A stretch of DNA of 64,000 bases, from the NCBI GenBank assembly GCA_963932465.1, contig OZ010791.1, forward strand, positions 157,164,012 through 157,228,011, given 5' to 3'. Source of the DNA: Maratus speciosus. Its lineage: Eukaryota; Arthropoda; Arachnida; Araneae; Salticidae. The notes below the pieces were generated by a model that made no database searches, had not been told where the DNA came from, and saw only the letters and a program-made list of their open reading frames with translations. This document shows, one piece after another, positions 54,046-64,000 of this stretch. The position numbers were made by a program, and so were the translations under genes. Positions within the stretch are counted from its first letter, which is position 1; each line of letters starts with the position of its first letter.

Positions 54046-54575
54046 ATTGAGTGACATATTATTGGATAGGTCTTTCAAAATGAAGACAATGCTTCATTGA
54101 ATATTTTACAGTCAGAAGCTCCGTTAAAATATTATACAACCTAGAAGTTGTGAATGTAAGATCTCTAGTTTTACTGCAACTCTAACTATCATAGATATCT
54201 ATAGGCTTCATCAAAACAGTGTTTATAGATAGGAACTAACAATTGTGTAACCAACAATAGGAACCAACAATAATACTAAAAACCTTCAATAGTTTAAGAA
54301 AATACAATCAAAATTGTGCTGTTGAATTATATCTACCATGTTATACGGTAGATATTCAATAGTACGTTTGTATTTTTATTACATTTTCTTAAATAAAATT
54401 AGGATAATTGTCCTTCATCTGTCAAAAAATATTTCAATTCTTCTTTTCTGGAGAAATGGCAAAATATAAAGAAGAGCTTTTTTTATGTCGCAAAGTTTAC
54501 AAAAGAAATCCTGCACCGCATATATATCAAACAAAAATTTTAAATTGCAAATCACTTTTTTAAATGGTGGCATTT
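54046..54575. repeat. Large inverted repeat, left arm
   Basis: About 530 bp, inverted and nearly identical to 56076-56605 (shared 'gaagctccgttaaaatatt', 'atcatagatatctatagg', 'ctgcaccgcatatata'). Only scattered single-base differences are visible. It begins 'attgagtgacatattattgg', a motif that is itself doubled at the left edge. No coding. Confidence 0.9.
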
Positions 54576-54790
54576 AAATAGCATCATAAATCTTTTCTTA
54601 AATACAACTGGAATTTAAAAAGTGTAATTCTGAAGGATGCTAATGGATCTTTCGAGTTTTAGAAAGAGACTTAAAAACATTCTTAATTTTATTTTTCTCC
54701 AATTCAAATAGAAGAACCTCATTTCACCATAAAAAGGTATATATAATTTTAATTAGTTTGTTTTGTTTATATCAAAGAAAGATAATTTAT
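54576..54790. repeat. Repeat S copy 3
   Basis: Follows directly inside the left arm: 'tttaaatagcatcataaatc', 'aattctgaaggatgctaatg', 'tttgttttgtttata'. Similar to copies 1, 2 and 4. Confidence 0.65.
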
Positions 54791-55156
54791 CTTTAAGTTA
54801 AAATACATTTAGTTGTTGAATCTGAAAAGAGGTTTTGATGTATCATCAACAAAAAAAAATGTACAAAAGGTATTCAGTAGTTGAAAGTTTATGCAGAATT
54901 TATGAAATTAAAAAATGTCTTATACCAGATAAAAGCCCGTCAATATAAAGGGTAAAAATATAAAATTAAGGATGCTAAATAACCTATATATATATTTCTC
55001 TTACATGATGCGAAAATGAGGCTGGAATTCACGGGGGTTGTCAAGCGTTAGCGAGCAGGGGGCCGAGTCCCTTACTTCATTTTTATTATAAAAAAATATA
55101 AAATTATTCAGTATAAGAATAGAAGCTTTATTACTCAGTGGACCATGTTGTTTATA

Positions 55157-55540
55157 CAGGGTCTTCCAATAGAAGGAAAATTCAGAAAACATTAGTTTTA
55201 AAAGAAAAATACATGTTTAAAAAAAAAAAAAAAAACAATTAATGTCCTACCTATAAGATTGAGGAATGAAATTGTCGTAGAAGGTAACTGCAAAAGTCCT
55301 CATTGTGCTTCCAAACACTATGCTAAATACGATGTGCATGTTTCTAAAACTGGCAGCCTGAACCTCTGTTCTCACCGCCTGGATTTCGCACCAAATCTTC
55401 TCCCGTAACTCATCCAGTGTGCCTGTTTTTTTTTAATGTTAATAATGTAGACACACCCTTTTAAGTGACGCACAGGAAAAAGTCAGGTGGATTTAAATTT
55501 GGTGAATCAGTTAGACGATGAGGAACGTACATTCAGTTAT
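55157..55540 (-). pseudogene. Mariner-type transposase C-terminal fragment
   Basis: Minus strand. SPNLNPPDFFL (about 55480-55515) is the P-x-L-x-P-x-D-F-F-L block with the last catalytic aspartate. After a break comes GTLDELREKIWCEIQAVRTE then VQAASFRNM (about 55340-55420), the usual C-terminal helix. 'cagggtcttccaatagaagg' at 55157 preceded by TA looks like the element's 3' end. The rest of the element is missing. Confidence 0.65.
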
Positions 55541-55831
55541 TACAAATAAGCAATTAAATTTAAAAAATCAAAAAACCCGACTGCGTAAAAAACAAACTAA
55601 TTAATTATTTTTAATCAATGTGAAACTATTTTTTCGATTCCTACTATTAGCTCACGCTCTCGCTATATATATCTTGTTCAAATTTTCAATCGCTAAAAAA
55701 TACTTAGTATTGATCCAATCAAGCTCAAATAAATTTATTTAAACTTGTAGTGGATGACATTTGATGTTAATCCAGATTTTTCAAATATCAATTCAATAAT
55801 TAAATTTAATTAATTAATTTTCAATAATCGA

Positions 55832-55906
55832 GAGAGCCCTCTTCTGGATCAAGGTATTTTAAGACCGAGAGAGCCCTCTTCTTGATCAAGGCATTTTAAG
55901 GGCCAC
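55832..55906. repeat. Two 37-bp tandem copies
   Basis: 'cgagagagccctcttct' followed by 'gatcaaggtattttaag' and again 'gatcaaggcattttaag'. A single diverged version lies in family M copy 1 (about 15003). Confidence 0.6.
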
Positions 55907-56075
55907 TCAAGAGGAAAGAAGAATGGGAGAAAAAAAATTCTCTTATTGACCTAAGTAAGAATTGATTTAAAAATTGTTTTTTATTATATTACTTGTTTAT
56001 GTTATTTACCTATTTTTTTTTATTTACTTGTATTGATGACTTTTAAAAAGTGTTTAAAAAGTGCCACCATTTAAA

Positions 56076-56605
56076 AAATGCCACCATTTAAAAAAGTGAT
56101 TTGCAATTTAAAATTTTTGTTTGATATATATGCGGTGCAGGATTTCTTTTGTAAACTTTGCGACATAAAAAAAGCTCTTCTTTATATTTTACCATTTCTC
56201 AAGAAAAGAAGAATTGAAATATTTTTTGACAGATGAAGGACAATTATCCTAATTTTATTTAAGAAAATGTAATAAAAATACAAACGTACTATTGAATATC
56301 TACCGTATAACATGGTAGATATAATTCAACAGCACAATTTTGATTGTATTTTCTTAAACTATTGAAGGTTTTTAGTATTATTGATGGTTCCTATTGTTGG
56401 TTACACAATTGTTAGTTCCTATCTATAAACACTGTTTTGATGAAGCCTATAGATATCTATGATAGTTAGAGTTGCAGTAAAACTAGAGATCCTACATTCA
56501 CAACTTCTAGGTTGTATAATATTTTAACGGAGCTTCTGACTGTAAAATATTCAATGAAGCATCGTCTTCATTTTGAAAGACCTATTCAATAATATGTCAC
56601 TCAAT
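56076..56605. repeat. Large inverted repeat, right arm
   Basis: Reverse counterpart of 54046-54575. At its inner edge 'tgccaccatttaaaaaa' is doubled (about 56062 and 56079). The 1.5-kb spacer holds repeat S copy 3, the mariner fragment and the tandem pair. Confidence 0.9.
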
Positions 56606-56883
56606 AGGGTGCTTAAAATTTTTTTTTCGTCTCTACCGCCATTTTGTATTTTACGGCCGCCATTTTGAATTTTTAAAAACAAAACCTAGCCTATAACCAT
56701 TGGGCCGTTAAGACGAATTGATAGAGACCTCATTCATTAAAATCCATCCAGCCGTTGGGATGTTTCGAAGGTATAAAGAAATCCACATACACAGATACGC
56801 GTGAAACACATAACCCTTCTTTTCAGTCGGGTAATAAGAGGACGTTTCTTTAGCCCAGAGTTTTGATGACTAATTGGTTTGTT

Positions 56884-57160
56884 TTATTTCTTTCGATATG
56901 AGTTTGCGATGTTTATCTCTGTGGCATTGGTCAGATGTCCACTGCGTTTTTCATCAACATTTATGGATTTTTCAGGCTCGCAATCACAAAATTTTATTGC
57001 CCATCGATTTACAGTAGACCTATCGTCAGCATAAACAGCCTTTAAACGACAATGAATCTCAGTAGGAGTCACTTTTTCAGCACTTAAAAATTCGATAACA
57101 GCACGCTGTTTAACTCGCGTTGACAAAGCACTATAACACGTATTCATACTCCCGCTTCTC
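56884..57160 (-). pseudogene. Mariner transposase N-terminal fragment
   Basis: The minus frame reads TRVKQRAVIEFLSAEKVTPT, then EIHCRLKAVYADDRSTVNRW and NVDEKRSGHLT. This is the paired HTH of mariner transposases ending in the DE-x-RSG-x-P hinge. The catalytic domain is absent. The likely start is the MNTCYSAL methionine at about 57147. Bases 57161-57725 hold no recognised gene. Confidence 0.75.
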
Positions 57161-57724
57161 AAAAGACACTGGATGAATTCAACGACTTCAAATATGTGCA
57201 TTTGTATAGAGGGGGAATGTTACTTCCACAAGCCACCAGACGTGCTTCTGAAAGTCATTTCGTTCGTGCTCTACAAGCATGTGTGCATTTCTTATCTGCC
57301 TACCCGCGTAAGATAGTGCCTTTATTTCAGCGAAAATGTCTAAAATTTTTGCATTGTGTATATGAGACACAACTTTACTTTTTTAATTGCGTTTCATTTA
57401 TCAAGCTGTTGCATGTGTTCCGGCTAATTCTCTAAACAGTTTGTTAGCCAGCGCATGCTCTGTTTAAGTCTACTTCTGAACTGAAACGAACTAATCCTTT
57501 GTTGATCTTAGAATGCTTTAGATGTAATGTGTCGAATGTCACTTAACAGATTTTTATGTTCCGTTTTCGTTATTAAATGTTTGTTTGTGCTGTAAAATAT
57601 GTTGATTATTCGTAGAATAAGATACCAGTGAACCACCTAGATGCTAGATTTAATTTGAAATTAATGTTTACATTAAGTAGAAAAGAATAGAACAGTATGT
57701 AAAGGGTATTTTAAATATTTCCTT

Positions 57725-57910
57725 ACATTCAACTAGAAATTTAAAACGGCACTGGCAGAAAGATGCAAATGGATTTTTCAAGTTTTAGAAATTGGATTTA
57801 AAAACATTCTCCATCTTATTTTTTGCGTTGATTAAATAGAATTTCATTTCACTATAAAATGAAAAGTATCATTTTAATTGGTTTCTTTTGTTTATATCAA
57901 GATGAAACTT
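57725..57910. repeat. Repeat S copy 4
   Basis: 'agaaagatgcaaatggattt', 'cattttaattggtttctttt', 'gtttatatcaag' match copies 2 and 3. It lacks the first 50 bp. Confidence 0.6.
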
Positions 57911-58161
57911 ACTATATCTAGCAATTCGTTAAAGTGCTCTTAAAAGTTAAATCGTAGAAACGGTTTTAGATGTATCGGTAACAAAGAAAATATTGAAAAA
58001 AAAATAATGTGGTTGTTAAAAGTTTACAAAGAGTTTAAAATTAAAAATATTATATAGTAGAAGGGAAAATAAACTCAGTTTGTAAATCATAAAAAAAAAT
58101 ATATTTAGAATCTATTTACTACAAAGAAAAAAAAATCAACGATAGCAAATTCAAAATATTA

Positions 58162-58687
58162 GGTTGAGCAAAAAATTCTGGGAAATTTTTAACCTAATAG
58201 TTACCAGAATTTGTATCGTATGTAGGAGTACTAGTGGTATATCTATAGGAGTTCAGGAATTTCGGCTCCAAAATGTCTATTGAAGAGCATGATTTTTGTG
58301 TATTGATCCGGCATTATTGGAGAAAAGGCCTAAGGATTTTGAAAGCCGTTGATGAGTTTGCACAGTTGGACGACGTCGAAATTCTTCCATACTCCGTCCA
58401 GACGTGGCTCCATCCGATAATGGCCTCTTTCGATCAATGCAACACTTTTTTAAGGGCCATCGATTTGAATCCATTAATGAGACTGAAGAAGCATGTCAAG
58501 AGTTTTTCTTTCGATTCCAAGGAGCCGCCATAGTACTTCCAGCAAAATCCGGAATCTGGCATAGAGATGGCAGAAAGTCGTGGACTATGATGGTCTCTAC
58601 TTTGAAGAATAATCCTTCTTATTTTTGTTGTTAATTTTCGCATAACAACGCAACTTTCCCAAATTTCCCAGAACTTTTTGCTCAACC
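58162..58687 (+). mobile_element. Mariner internal-deletion derivative
   Basis: 526 bp flanked by TA (58160-58161 and 58688-58689). TIRs 'ggttgagcaaaaaattctgg' and, reversed, 'ggttgagcaaaaagttctgg', a classic mariner end. The inside joins the beginning and end of a transposase. Confidence 0.85.
58273..58634 (+). pseudogene. Mariner transposase, N- and C-termini fused
   Basis: Starts MSIEEHDFCVLIRHYWRKGL (helix 1 of the HTH). Near 58400 it jumps to the C-terminal block in another frame, APSDNGLFRSMQHFFKGHRF then ETEEACQEFF and IWHRDGRKSW. In intact mariners (about 345 residues) these blocks are some 220 residues apart, so the catalytic core is deleted. APSD normally follows the third catalytic aspartate directly. 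Confidence 0.8.
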
Positions 58688-58879
58688 TAGTAACATAGTC
58701 TTGAAATTAAAATGTAGGAAGTTTAGTTATTATACTGTTATTGTACTAAAAAAAGAACAAAAAAAAACATAGTTATGATGATAAAAATCTGTCTTTTTCT
58801 TCCTTTTTAACACTTTCCAAAATAGTTGAAAAATTAAAAGTTAAAAGTCTAGTACTAAATTCACCTTGATTAAATAATT

Positions 58880-59145
58880 AAAATTCATATAAAAAAGCAC
58901 AAATAAATGTACTAAAGTTACTTGCATGTGCATACATTTAATATAAAATTATTCAAAATACATTAGAAATATCTTAAAAATACATTACAAACCATTAAAA
59001 ATCCAAAATGGTTTCAGCCATCACACGGCCATCGTCAATAGTTATTTAGATGTTATTGTTTTCCTCTTTTCCCATTTTTTAAAAAAATTTCTGGAAGAGA
59101 TCATTGTAATTTAAGTGTTGTACGGCAGATGAGATGCCAGATAAA
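58880..59145 (-). repeat. PLE-like inverted arm, left, degenerate
   Basis: About 265 bp inverted to 63649-63925: 'aaaaaagcacaaataaatg', 'cattagaaa-atcttaaaaat', 'ccatcacacgg', 'gagatgccagat'. Its hammerhead counterpart (minus, about 59005-59055) has TTGACGA in place of CTGATGA and should be dead. Confidence 0.7.
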
Positions 59146-60202
59146 GATATGCGAATTTCGATAACAAAACGAGCTTTCATCTATTATGCAGCAATTCTCA
59201 AAACTCAACTAATAAAAATAGATTTTAAGATTATCTTTCGTACAAATAATTACCAGGAAACCATTATAAGAGAATCTATTGAAATAATTGCTAATAAAGA
59301 TATAACATGTAAAGATGCACTATTTTGTGATATCCATGGTGTTTGGGGAAAATTTCTGCATAATAGATGAAAGCTCGTCTTGTAAGAAATTTACATACCT
59401 TTACACTGCAAATCTTTATGCGCTTTTCAGAACACTTTTTAAAACACTTATTTTGTTACCATTTTCAGAAGACTTTGAAGTTCACCTTTTGAGACAACAC
59501 TGTAAAAAAAATCCGAAACGTTCCTGGTAAAAAATGGGCAGCGATGACCACCTCGGGAACTCAGCTTTCGCTTTAGAGTGTTAGTGCAATCCCGAGGGGT
59601 AGACCACATCCACTCCTCCCGACTCTCAACCAGAGTCTGAGAGGGAGCGTCGGATCCCTGATCAAGCTGCTGAGATTTATTTCGGTTACTGTGAGATTTA
59701 CAATTACAATCACAATTGGTTACCCAATTTTCCTGGGCGAACCGAAGATTTCATATCGAGATATATGACTGTATGTAGTGATTACATGAGGATCATTTCA
59801 CCTAATGTGATTCCATAATTGTTTACAATTTTCTTGGATATATATACGTCACAGTACATTTAACACACAATATTTAACATGACAATTAGAAACACATTAC
59901 AACACAATATCAAACATGACATGACATGACTGTGACAAACATTACATGACTGTGTGTAGTGATTACATGAGGATCATTTGAATGTGATTGCATAATTATT
60001 TACATTTTTCATGGATTTACAGGGATTTCACAGTACATTAAACACACTATATTGAACATCACAATTAGAAACACATTACAACACACCTACTATTTACAAT
60101 TTGCGCATACAAGAGTTTGGAGAGATGCACAAGATAAAAATTCAAAAGTGATAGAAGTTTCTGGCACCCGCTAATAACCCGTTTCTCCCTCCATGCTACA
60201 CC

Positions 60203-60690
60203 CTAGTGATGGAGTCGGACTAGAATGGCTCTGGATTTGAAAAGATGTACTCGTTTGTTTCTATAAACCTCATGCATTGTATGATCTTGTTGAGTAGTTG
60301 TGGTTTCTCTTTTACATCCCGCCACCAACTTGCTAAATTCATACGTGTGTGTTTTTTGAGATGATAATGCGATGTTAATGTACAGTATAATACATAGTGT
60401 AACGATGTTGACGGCAAGCCACAAATGCATAGTGGGGAGTCTCTTTTGTTAATTTTGTATAAGTGTTCCTGAAAGGGGCCGTGATTTGTTAAAAATATGT
60501 GTAAGTATCTGTTGTTTACGAAATACTTGTGGTCAACCAATGGCAAGAATTCCTTCGTATATCGGCCTGTGTCTGAATCCGTCCAGCGTTTTTGCCAATT
60601 TTTTAACAGCTTCTGCTTTGTCTGTGATTTTAGTGAAGAAGCTGGATATGGTAATGAGTTGCCCATTATTTCCAAGAAACATTTCTTGAA
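60203..60690 (-). pseudogene. LINE (R1/Jockey-like) ORF2 C-terminal end
   Basis: Open for about 151 codons: LLKNWQKRWTDSDTGRYTKE, then LTNHGPFQEHLYKINKR and CICGLPSTSLHYVLYC. The W-Q-x-x-W ... GR-x-x-x-x-F-P ... HG-x-F-x-x-Y/H ... C-x-CG-x-x-S-x-x-H arrangement is the region after RNase H in arthropod non-LTR elements, with a Cys-Cys-His-Cys cluster. It is 5'-truncated near 60690, as is usual. 59535-60202 would be its 3' UTR. Confidence 0.7.
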
Positions 60691-61559
60691 AATGACTGGA
60701 ACTTTACTGTATAACTTTAAAACTTTCCACAGAAATGCCAGTAAGCTTCTTGCAAAATACCAGGAATGTTTCTGTTAAAAACAAAACATTACTGATATTT
60801 CCCAAAAATCTTACCTTATTTTCTATGGAATGTTTCAGAAGTGTTCAATAAAGTCTGTTCAATATTATCAGAAGTGACAATAAAATCAATTTATGGCTGT
60901 TACAATAGTAAAAATTTTACTTTAAAAACTGAAACCATTATTTATTTCTCACAAAATATAAATGAATAAATATTATTAAAGTTTATTTTTTATAAGAAAA
61001 TAAACTGTGTAAAAAAGAATAGCTTACTGAGCAACACAAATCAAACTATATACAACTGTATGTTATATAGATAGAGTGAAAATGAAAAAAAAAAACAGAA
61101 AACAATAGCGTAAATATAGATTAATTGTAATTTTAAATCTTAGACATAAATGTATAATTCTTAAATGGAAACTCGTTAAAACATAAATAATATAAATACA
61201 CATATTTGTTAAAACAAAATTTGTTCTAAAAATAATATAGCATATTAAAAATATCATCGGAACAAGATAAAATATTATATTTATAGCCACTTACTCTTTT
61301 GCGATTATCCTTTTCTTTTAATTTATAATCATTTAAAGGGGGTGGGGGACTTCTTATGTCCAACAAGGATGCTCTAGACAATTGATTAATATCGTTTTCC
61401 ATTTAAATTAACCAAGCTATCATAGAATCCCCAGTTAAATTAAAGTTTTAGAATGAATATACAGTCTTAATGGAAATCCAAATACTAGTCGTATTTTTCT
61501 ACTTGTGCTGCTGCTAAACATTCCACAGACAGGTACGGTAGAGGTAGATAATATCTTAC

Positions 61560-61790
61560 AGCGAGAGGGTCAGAGATTGGTCTCACCGAATACGATGAAC
61601 ATTTATGTTTCGATAGAGTAGAGTATAGTTAGTATATGAATATATGACCGCCATAAAGCGTAACCCCCAGGGGGTCTTGAGAAAATAAGGCACTTAAGCT
61701 ATAGTTTATAATCGGATAAATTTCCTTCATTTGCAAGCAGCTCCGTGGCATGTTCGGTAGCATGCTGGATTTGAGTTTTTTCTACCCGGT
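61560..61790. repeat. Inner inverted arm, left, with tRNA-like piece
   Basis: About 230 bp, inverted to 62775-63000: 'tggtctcaccgaa', 'gtcttgagaaaat', 'gcatgctggatttgagtttt'. From 61740 it reads like a diverged tRNA 5' half ('gtggcatgttcggtagcatg'), with a weak B-box-like 'ggtatcaaac' at about 61789. I do not call it a tRNA gene. Confidence 0.65.
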
Positions 61791-62774
61791 ATCAAACTTG
61801 GCTCGGACTTGTTTTTCGGAACGAAAATTTTTATCAATCATTTTCAAACCGCAATTGAAAAAATGTGCATAATGATTGAAATTTACGAAAAATATTAATT
61901 ATATGTATGTTTTGTAGCATATAAGTGCTTTTTAACTACAATATTTTTCATGCTTAAATGTATAATGAAAAAAAAAACCGCATATTTAATAGTTATTTAA
62001 TAATTTATAAACCAGAAAATTTTTGTTGTTATTTAAAATTATTTAAAATTATTTCAATGAATAATCTACTATTTTTCACAGAGAAATAAATTCAAACACG
62101 TGATATTAATGCGTGAATAATTATATTACTTTAATTTTGTTTCTATATGAAAGTATTTCAAATATTTCATGATTTTTTTTAATACCCTTTTTAAAATTCT
62201 TAATTTCACTTTTTTATTTCGGATATTTGTTTTGTAATTATTACCTACGTAATAACAATTTTCAGCAGCTCAATATCTTTTTAGAACTTATTCTTAAGCA
62301 AAAAGACAGTTATTCTAACTATAATCATAAGATCCAAAATTTAAAAAAATCAAAAGTTAAAAAACTAATTGGTAAAAAATGATACATTTATTTCACTGTG
62401 AAAAGTAGTAGCTTATTTATGTAAATAACAGTAAATAAATTTTAAAATGAGCTTAATTTTATGGTCTATAAAAGTTCTAATTGTTTTATTTTTAGTTTGT
62501 TATTATTATTATTTATTTATGTTATCTTTACTTTTCATTAAATATATAAGCATGCAAAGATTCACACTTAAAATTGTATTTATGTAATTAAACTGTATTA
62601 TATAAAAATATTAAACAAGAAAAAAAATATTTTCCAAAAGAAATTACTACGTAGACACTTATTCTAATTAAAAATCAAGAATCCCAGATTTTAAAAAATC
62701 ATATTAAAAAAATAAGAGCATATTTTTCAAACCATGAAATATTTGAATGAGGAAACAAAATGAAAATAATATAG

Positions 62775-63000
62775 ATCCCGGGTAGAAAAAACTCAAATCC
62801 AGCATGCTGCCAAACATGCCACGGAGCCGCTTGCGAAAGACTGAAAATTTTCCCCTTATAAACTATAGTTTAAATTTGCGACTAATTTTCTCAAGACCCC
62901 CTGTGGGTTGCGCTTTATGGCAGTCATATATTTATATATTAACTATACTCTATCGAAATACAAATGTTCATCGCATTCGGTGAGACCAACCTTGGGCCTC
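62775..63000. repeat. Inner inverted arm, right
   Basis: Reverse of 61560-61790, about 85-90% similar by eye ('cccgggtagaaaaaactcaa', 'catgccacggagc'). The spacer 61791-62774 is AT-rich with no gene. Confidence 0.65.
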
Positions 63001-63648
63001 TCCTTGTTAGCGATGTCACAGAGGTATTGCATTTCCATCTGAAAGACTTTGACAATAGAGACGGATGTCTCTATTCATTTATTTGCATTTCACAATGACT
63101 GTTTGACATTCGTATAAGAATTCGTTTTCGACAGTCGAGCGTGAGCGGCGGACAACAACAAAATAATATAAAATGGCGGCCGCAGCGCTTTGCTGTTGAC
63201 AACTTTTGTTCAGGAACGTTTCAGATATGAAAACCAGAATTTCACAGGAAAGAGCTAAATTATTCTGAAAACCTGAGAAAAGGCGAAACGTTCCTGGAAT
63301 TTACGTGGAAAGTTACCACTTTTTCTTACAGTGAAGTTTTTAGGATACTTCTGAGAACACTCATTCTGTTTTAGCATACTTTCTAGAGCACTTTTTGAAC
63401 ACTTGTGGGAACGCATGATTTCACAAGTGTGCCCAAATGTATTCTCAATCTGTTCTTAAATATGATCCCGAGTTCAGATTTAACAAATATTCTGAGCAGA
63501 ACACTTTCGCTACACTTTCGGTACATTTTTGGAACACTTTCTTTATAGTGGAGCATATTCGGAACACATTTCAGTACACATTAAGGTAACTGGAACATTT
63601 TTTTTAAATCAAAGTGTTCAAAGTTTCGTTTTCAATGCGTGCTGGGAA

Positions 63649-63925
63649 TTTGCAGTGTATCTGGCATCTTATTTGCCGTACATCCCTTAAATTATCATGA
63701 TCTCTTCTAGAAGATTCTTGAATAAGCGCAAATAAGATAATAATAAAAACATTTAAATAACCACTGATGAAGTCCGTGTGATGGCTGAAAACGTTTTGGA
63801 TTTTCAATGGTTTTTAATGTATTTTTAAGATGTTTCTAATGTATTTTGAATAATTTTATATTAAATGTATGCACCTGCAAGTAACTTTATTCCATTTATT
63901 TGTGCTTTTTTAAATGGATTTTAAT
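63649..63925 (+). repeat. PLE-like arm, right
   Basis: Inverted partner of 58880-59145 and the better preserved arm, carrying the hammerhead at 63756-63804. To its left, 63330-63610 has a run of loosely repeated 'gaacactttc' and 'ggaacac' motifs. 63926-64000 has nothing recognised. Confidence 0.7.
63756..63804 (+). ncRNA. Hammerhead ribozyme, PLE/retrozyme type
   Basis: CTGATGA at 63764-63770. Stem II is AGTC (63771-63774) with GGCT (63783-63786) and an 8-base loop. GAA then starts at 63787, stem III is palindromic AACGTT (63790-63795), the cleavage base is T (63796), and stem I is TGG (63797-63799) pairing with CCA (63761-63763), then A-T pairs past one mismatch. Every invariant core base of a type I hammerhead is present. 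The loop-less stem III predicts cleavage as a dimer. Confidence 0.75.
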
Positions 63926-64000
63926 AGTTGAAAAGTGTTTATGAATTTGGTTTGTCTGTCTCTAACTTTCGTAGATATTCTTGGATTACCCTGTACTTTT

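Larger units (their letters stand above)
59498..63333. mobile_element. CACTGT-family element, composite
   Basis: Left end 'cactgtaaaaaaaatccg' and right end, reversed, 'cactgtaagaaaaagtgg', each near 'gaaacgttcctgg'. It encloses a LINE tail (59535-60690) and an inner inverted pair (61560-61790 and 62775-63000). No transposase is recognised, and no clear TSD. The two ends could also belong to separate insertions. Confidence 0.45.

Noticed and set aside
61740..61812. Second tRNA gene candidate
   Set aside because: The D-arm-like part is suggestive, but the B box and acceptor stem fail. It lies inside an inverted repeat.
1..64000. CRISPR arrays, operons, Shine-Dalgarno sites, prokaryotic origins
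   Set aside because: The sequence is eukaryotic. The repeats present are transposon arms, satellites and microsatellites, and none has the regular repeat-spacer plan of a CRISPR array.

Overview
This window reads as intergenic DNA from an arthropod nuclear genome, possibly an arachnid. It is AT-rich, full of homopolymer and TA runs, and has no recognisable host gene, rRNA or functional tRNA. Almost every coding remnant belongs to a transposable element (TE). The families are BEL/Pao, Tc1/mariner, pogo/Tigger, hAT, TTAA-flanked piggyBac-type elements, a LINE tail, and hammerhead-ribozyme repeats of the kind carried by Penelope-like elements (PLEs). The host-group assignment is an inference from TE content only.

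Layout. 1-12 kb: two directly oriented copies (A and B) of an old repeat, here called R, cut apart by nested insertions. Copy A holds a pogo/Tigger-like element (222-1806) and a TTAA element (2431-4621) that itself contains a second Tigger-like element, a foldback element and a TTAA MITE. Copy B holds a Tc1-like element (5105-8924) with a hAT element nested in its transposase (6100-8319), then an unclassified TIR element (9010-11348) containing a gutted pogo element (9144-11090). 12-18.5 kb: a TAA-flanked element, two foldbacks, a long-TIR mariner-like element (family M), a small MITE and a TTAA MITE. 18,795-24,932: a complete-length but inactivated BEL/Pao retrotransposon on the minus strand, with 274-bp LTRs and a 5-bp target duplication. 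25-30.5 kb: two more family M copies, one carrying a three-level nest that includes a tRNA-like segment. 31,080-33,287: a hAT element with a nearly full transposase pseudogene and exact 8-bp TSDs.

33.9-43 kb: TTAA MITEs, a tandem hammerhead-like repeat (about 35.7 kb), a long-TIR element (36,763-38,700), a locally duplicated stretch (38.7-40.0 kb) and satellite-like blocks arranged forward-forward-core-reverse. 44.0-46.1 kb: a decayed, unusually long ORF of unknown function ending in a C2H2-like motif. 47-54 kb: a mariner deletion derivative, a candidate solo LTR, a near-perfect 203-bp palindrome, a MITE inserted inside another copy of its own family, and a hAT element. 54-56.6 kb: two near-identical inverted arms of about 530 bp. 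57-64 kb: mariner fragments, a LINE tail, and a large inverted-arm structure whose right arm carries a convincing hammerhead ribozyme.

No set of genes works together as a pathway here. The organising principle is repeated insertion of elements into one another, and target-site duplications together with uninterrupted paralogues allow much of the insertion order to be read. The most interesting signals are the hammerhead motifs, the unknown ORF at 44-46 kb, and the precise nesting records.
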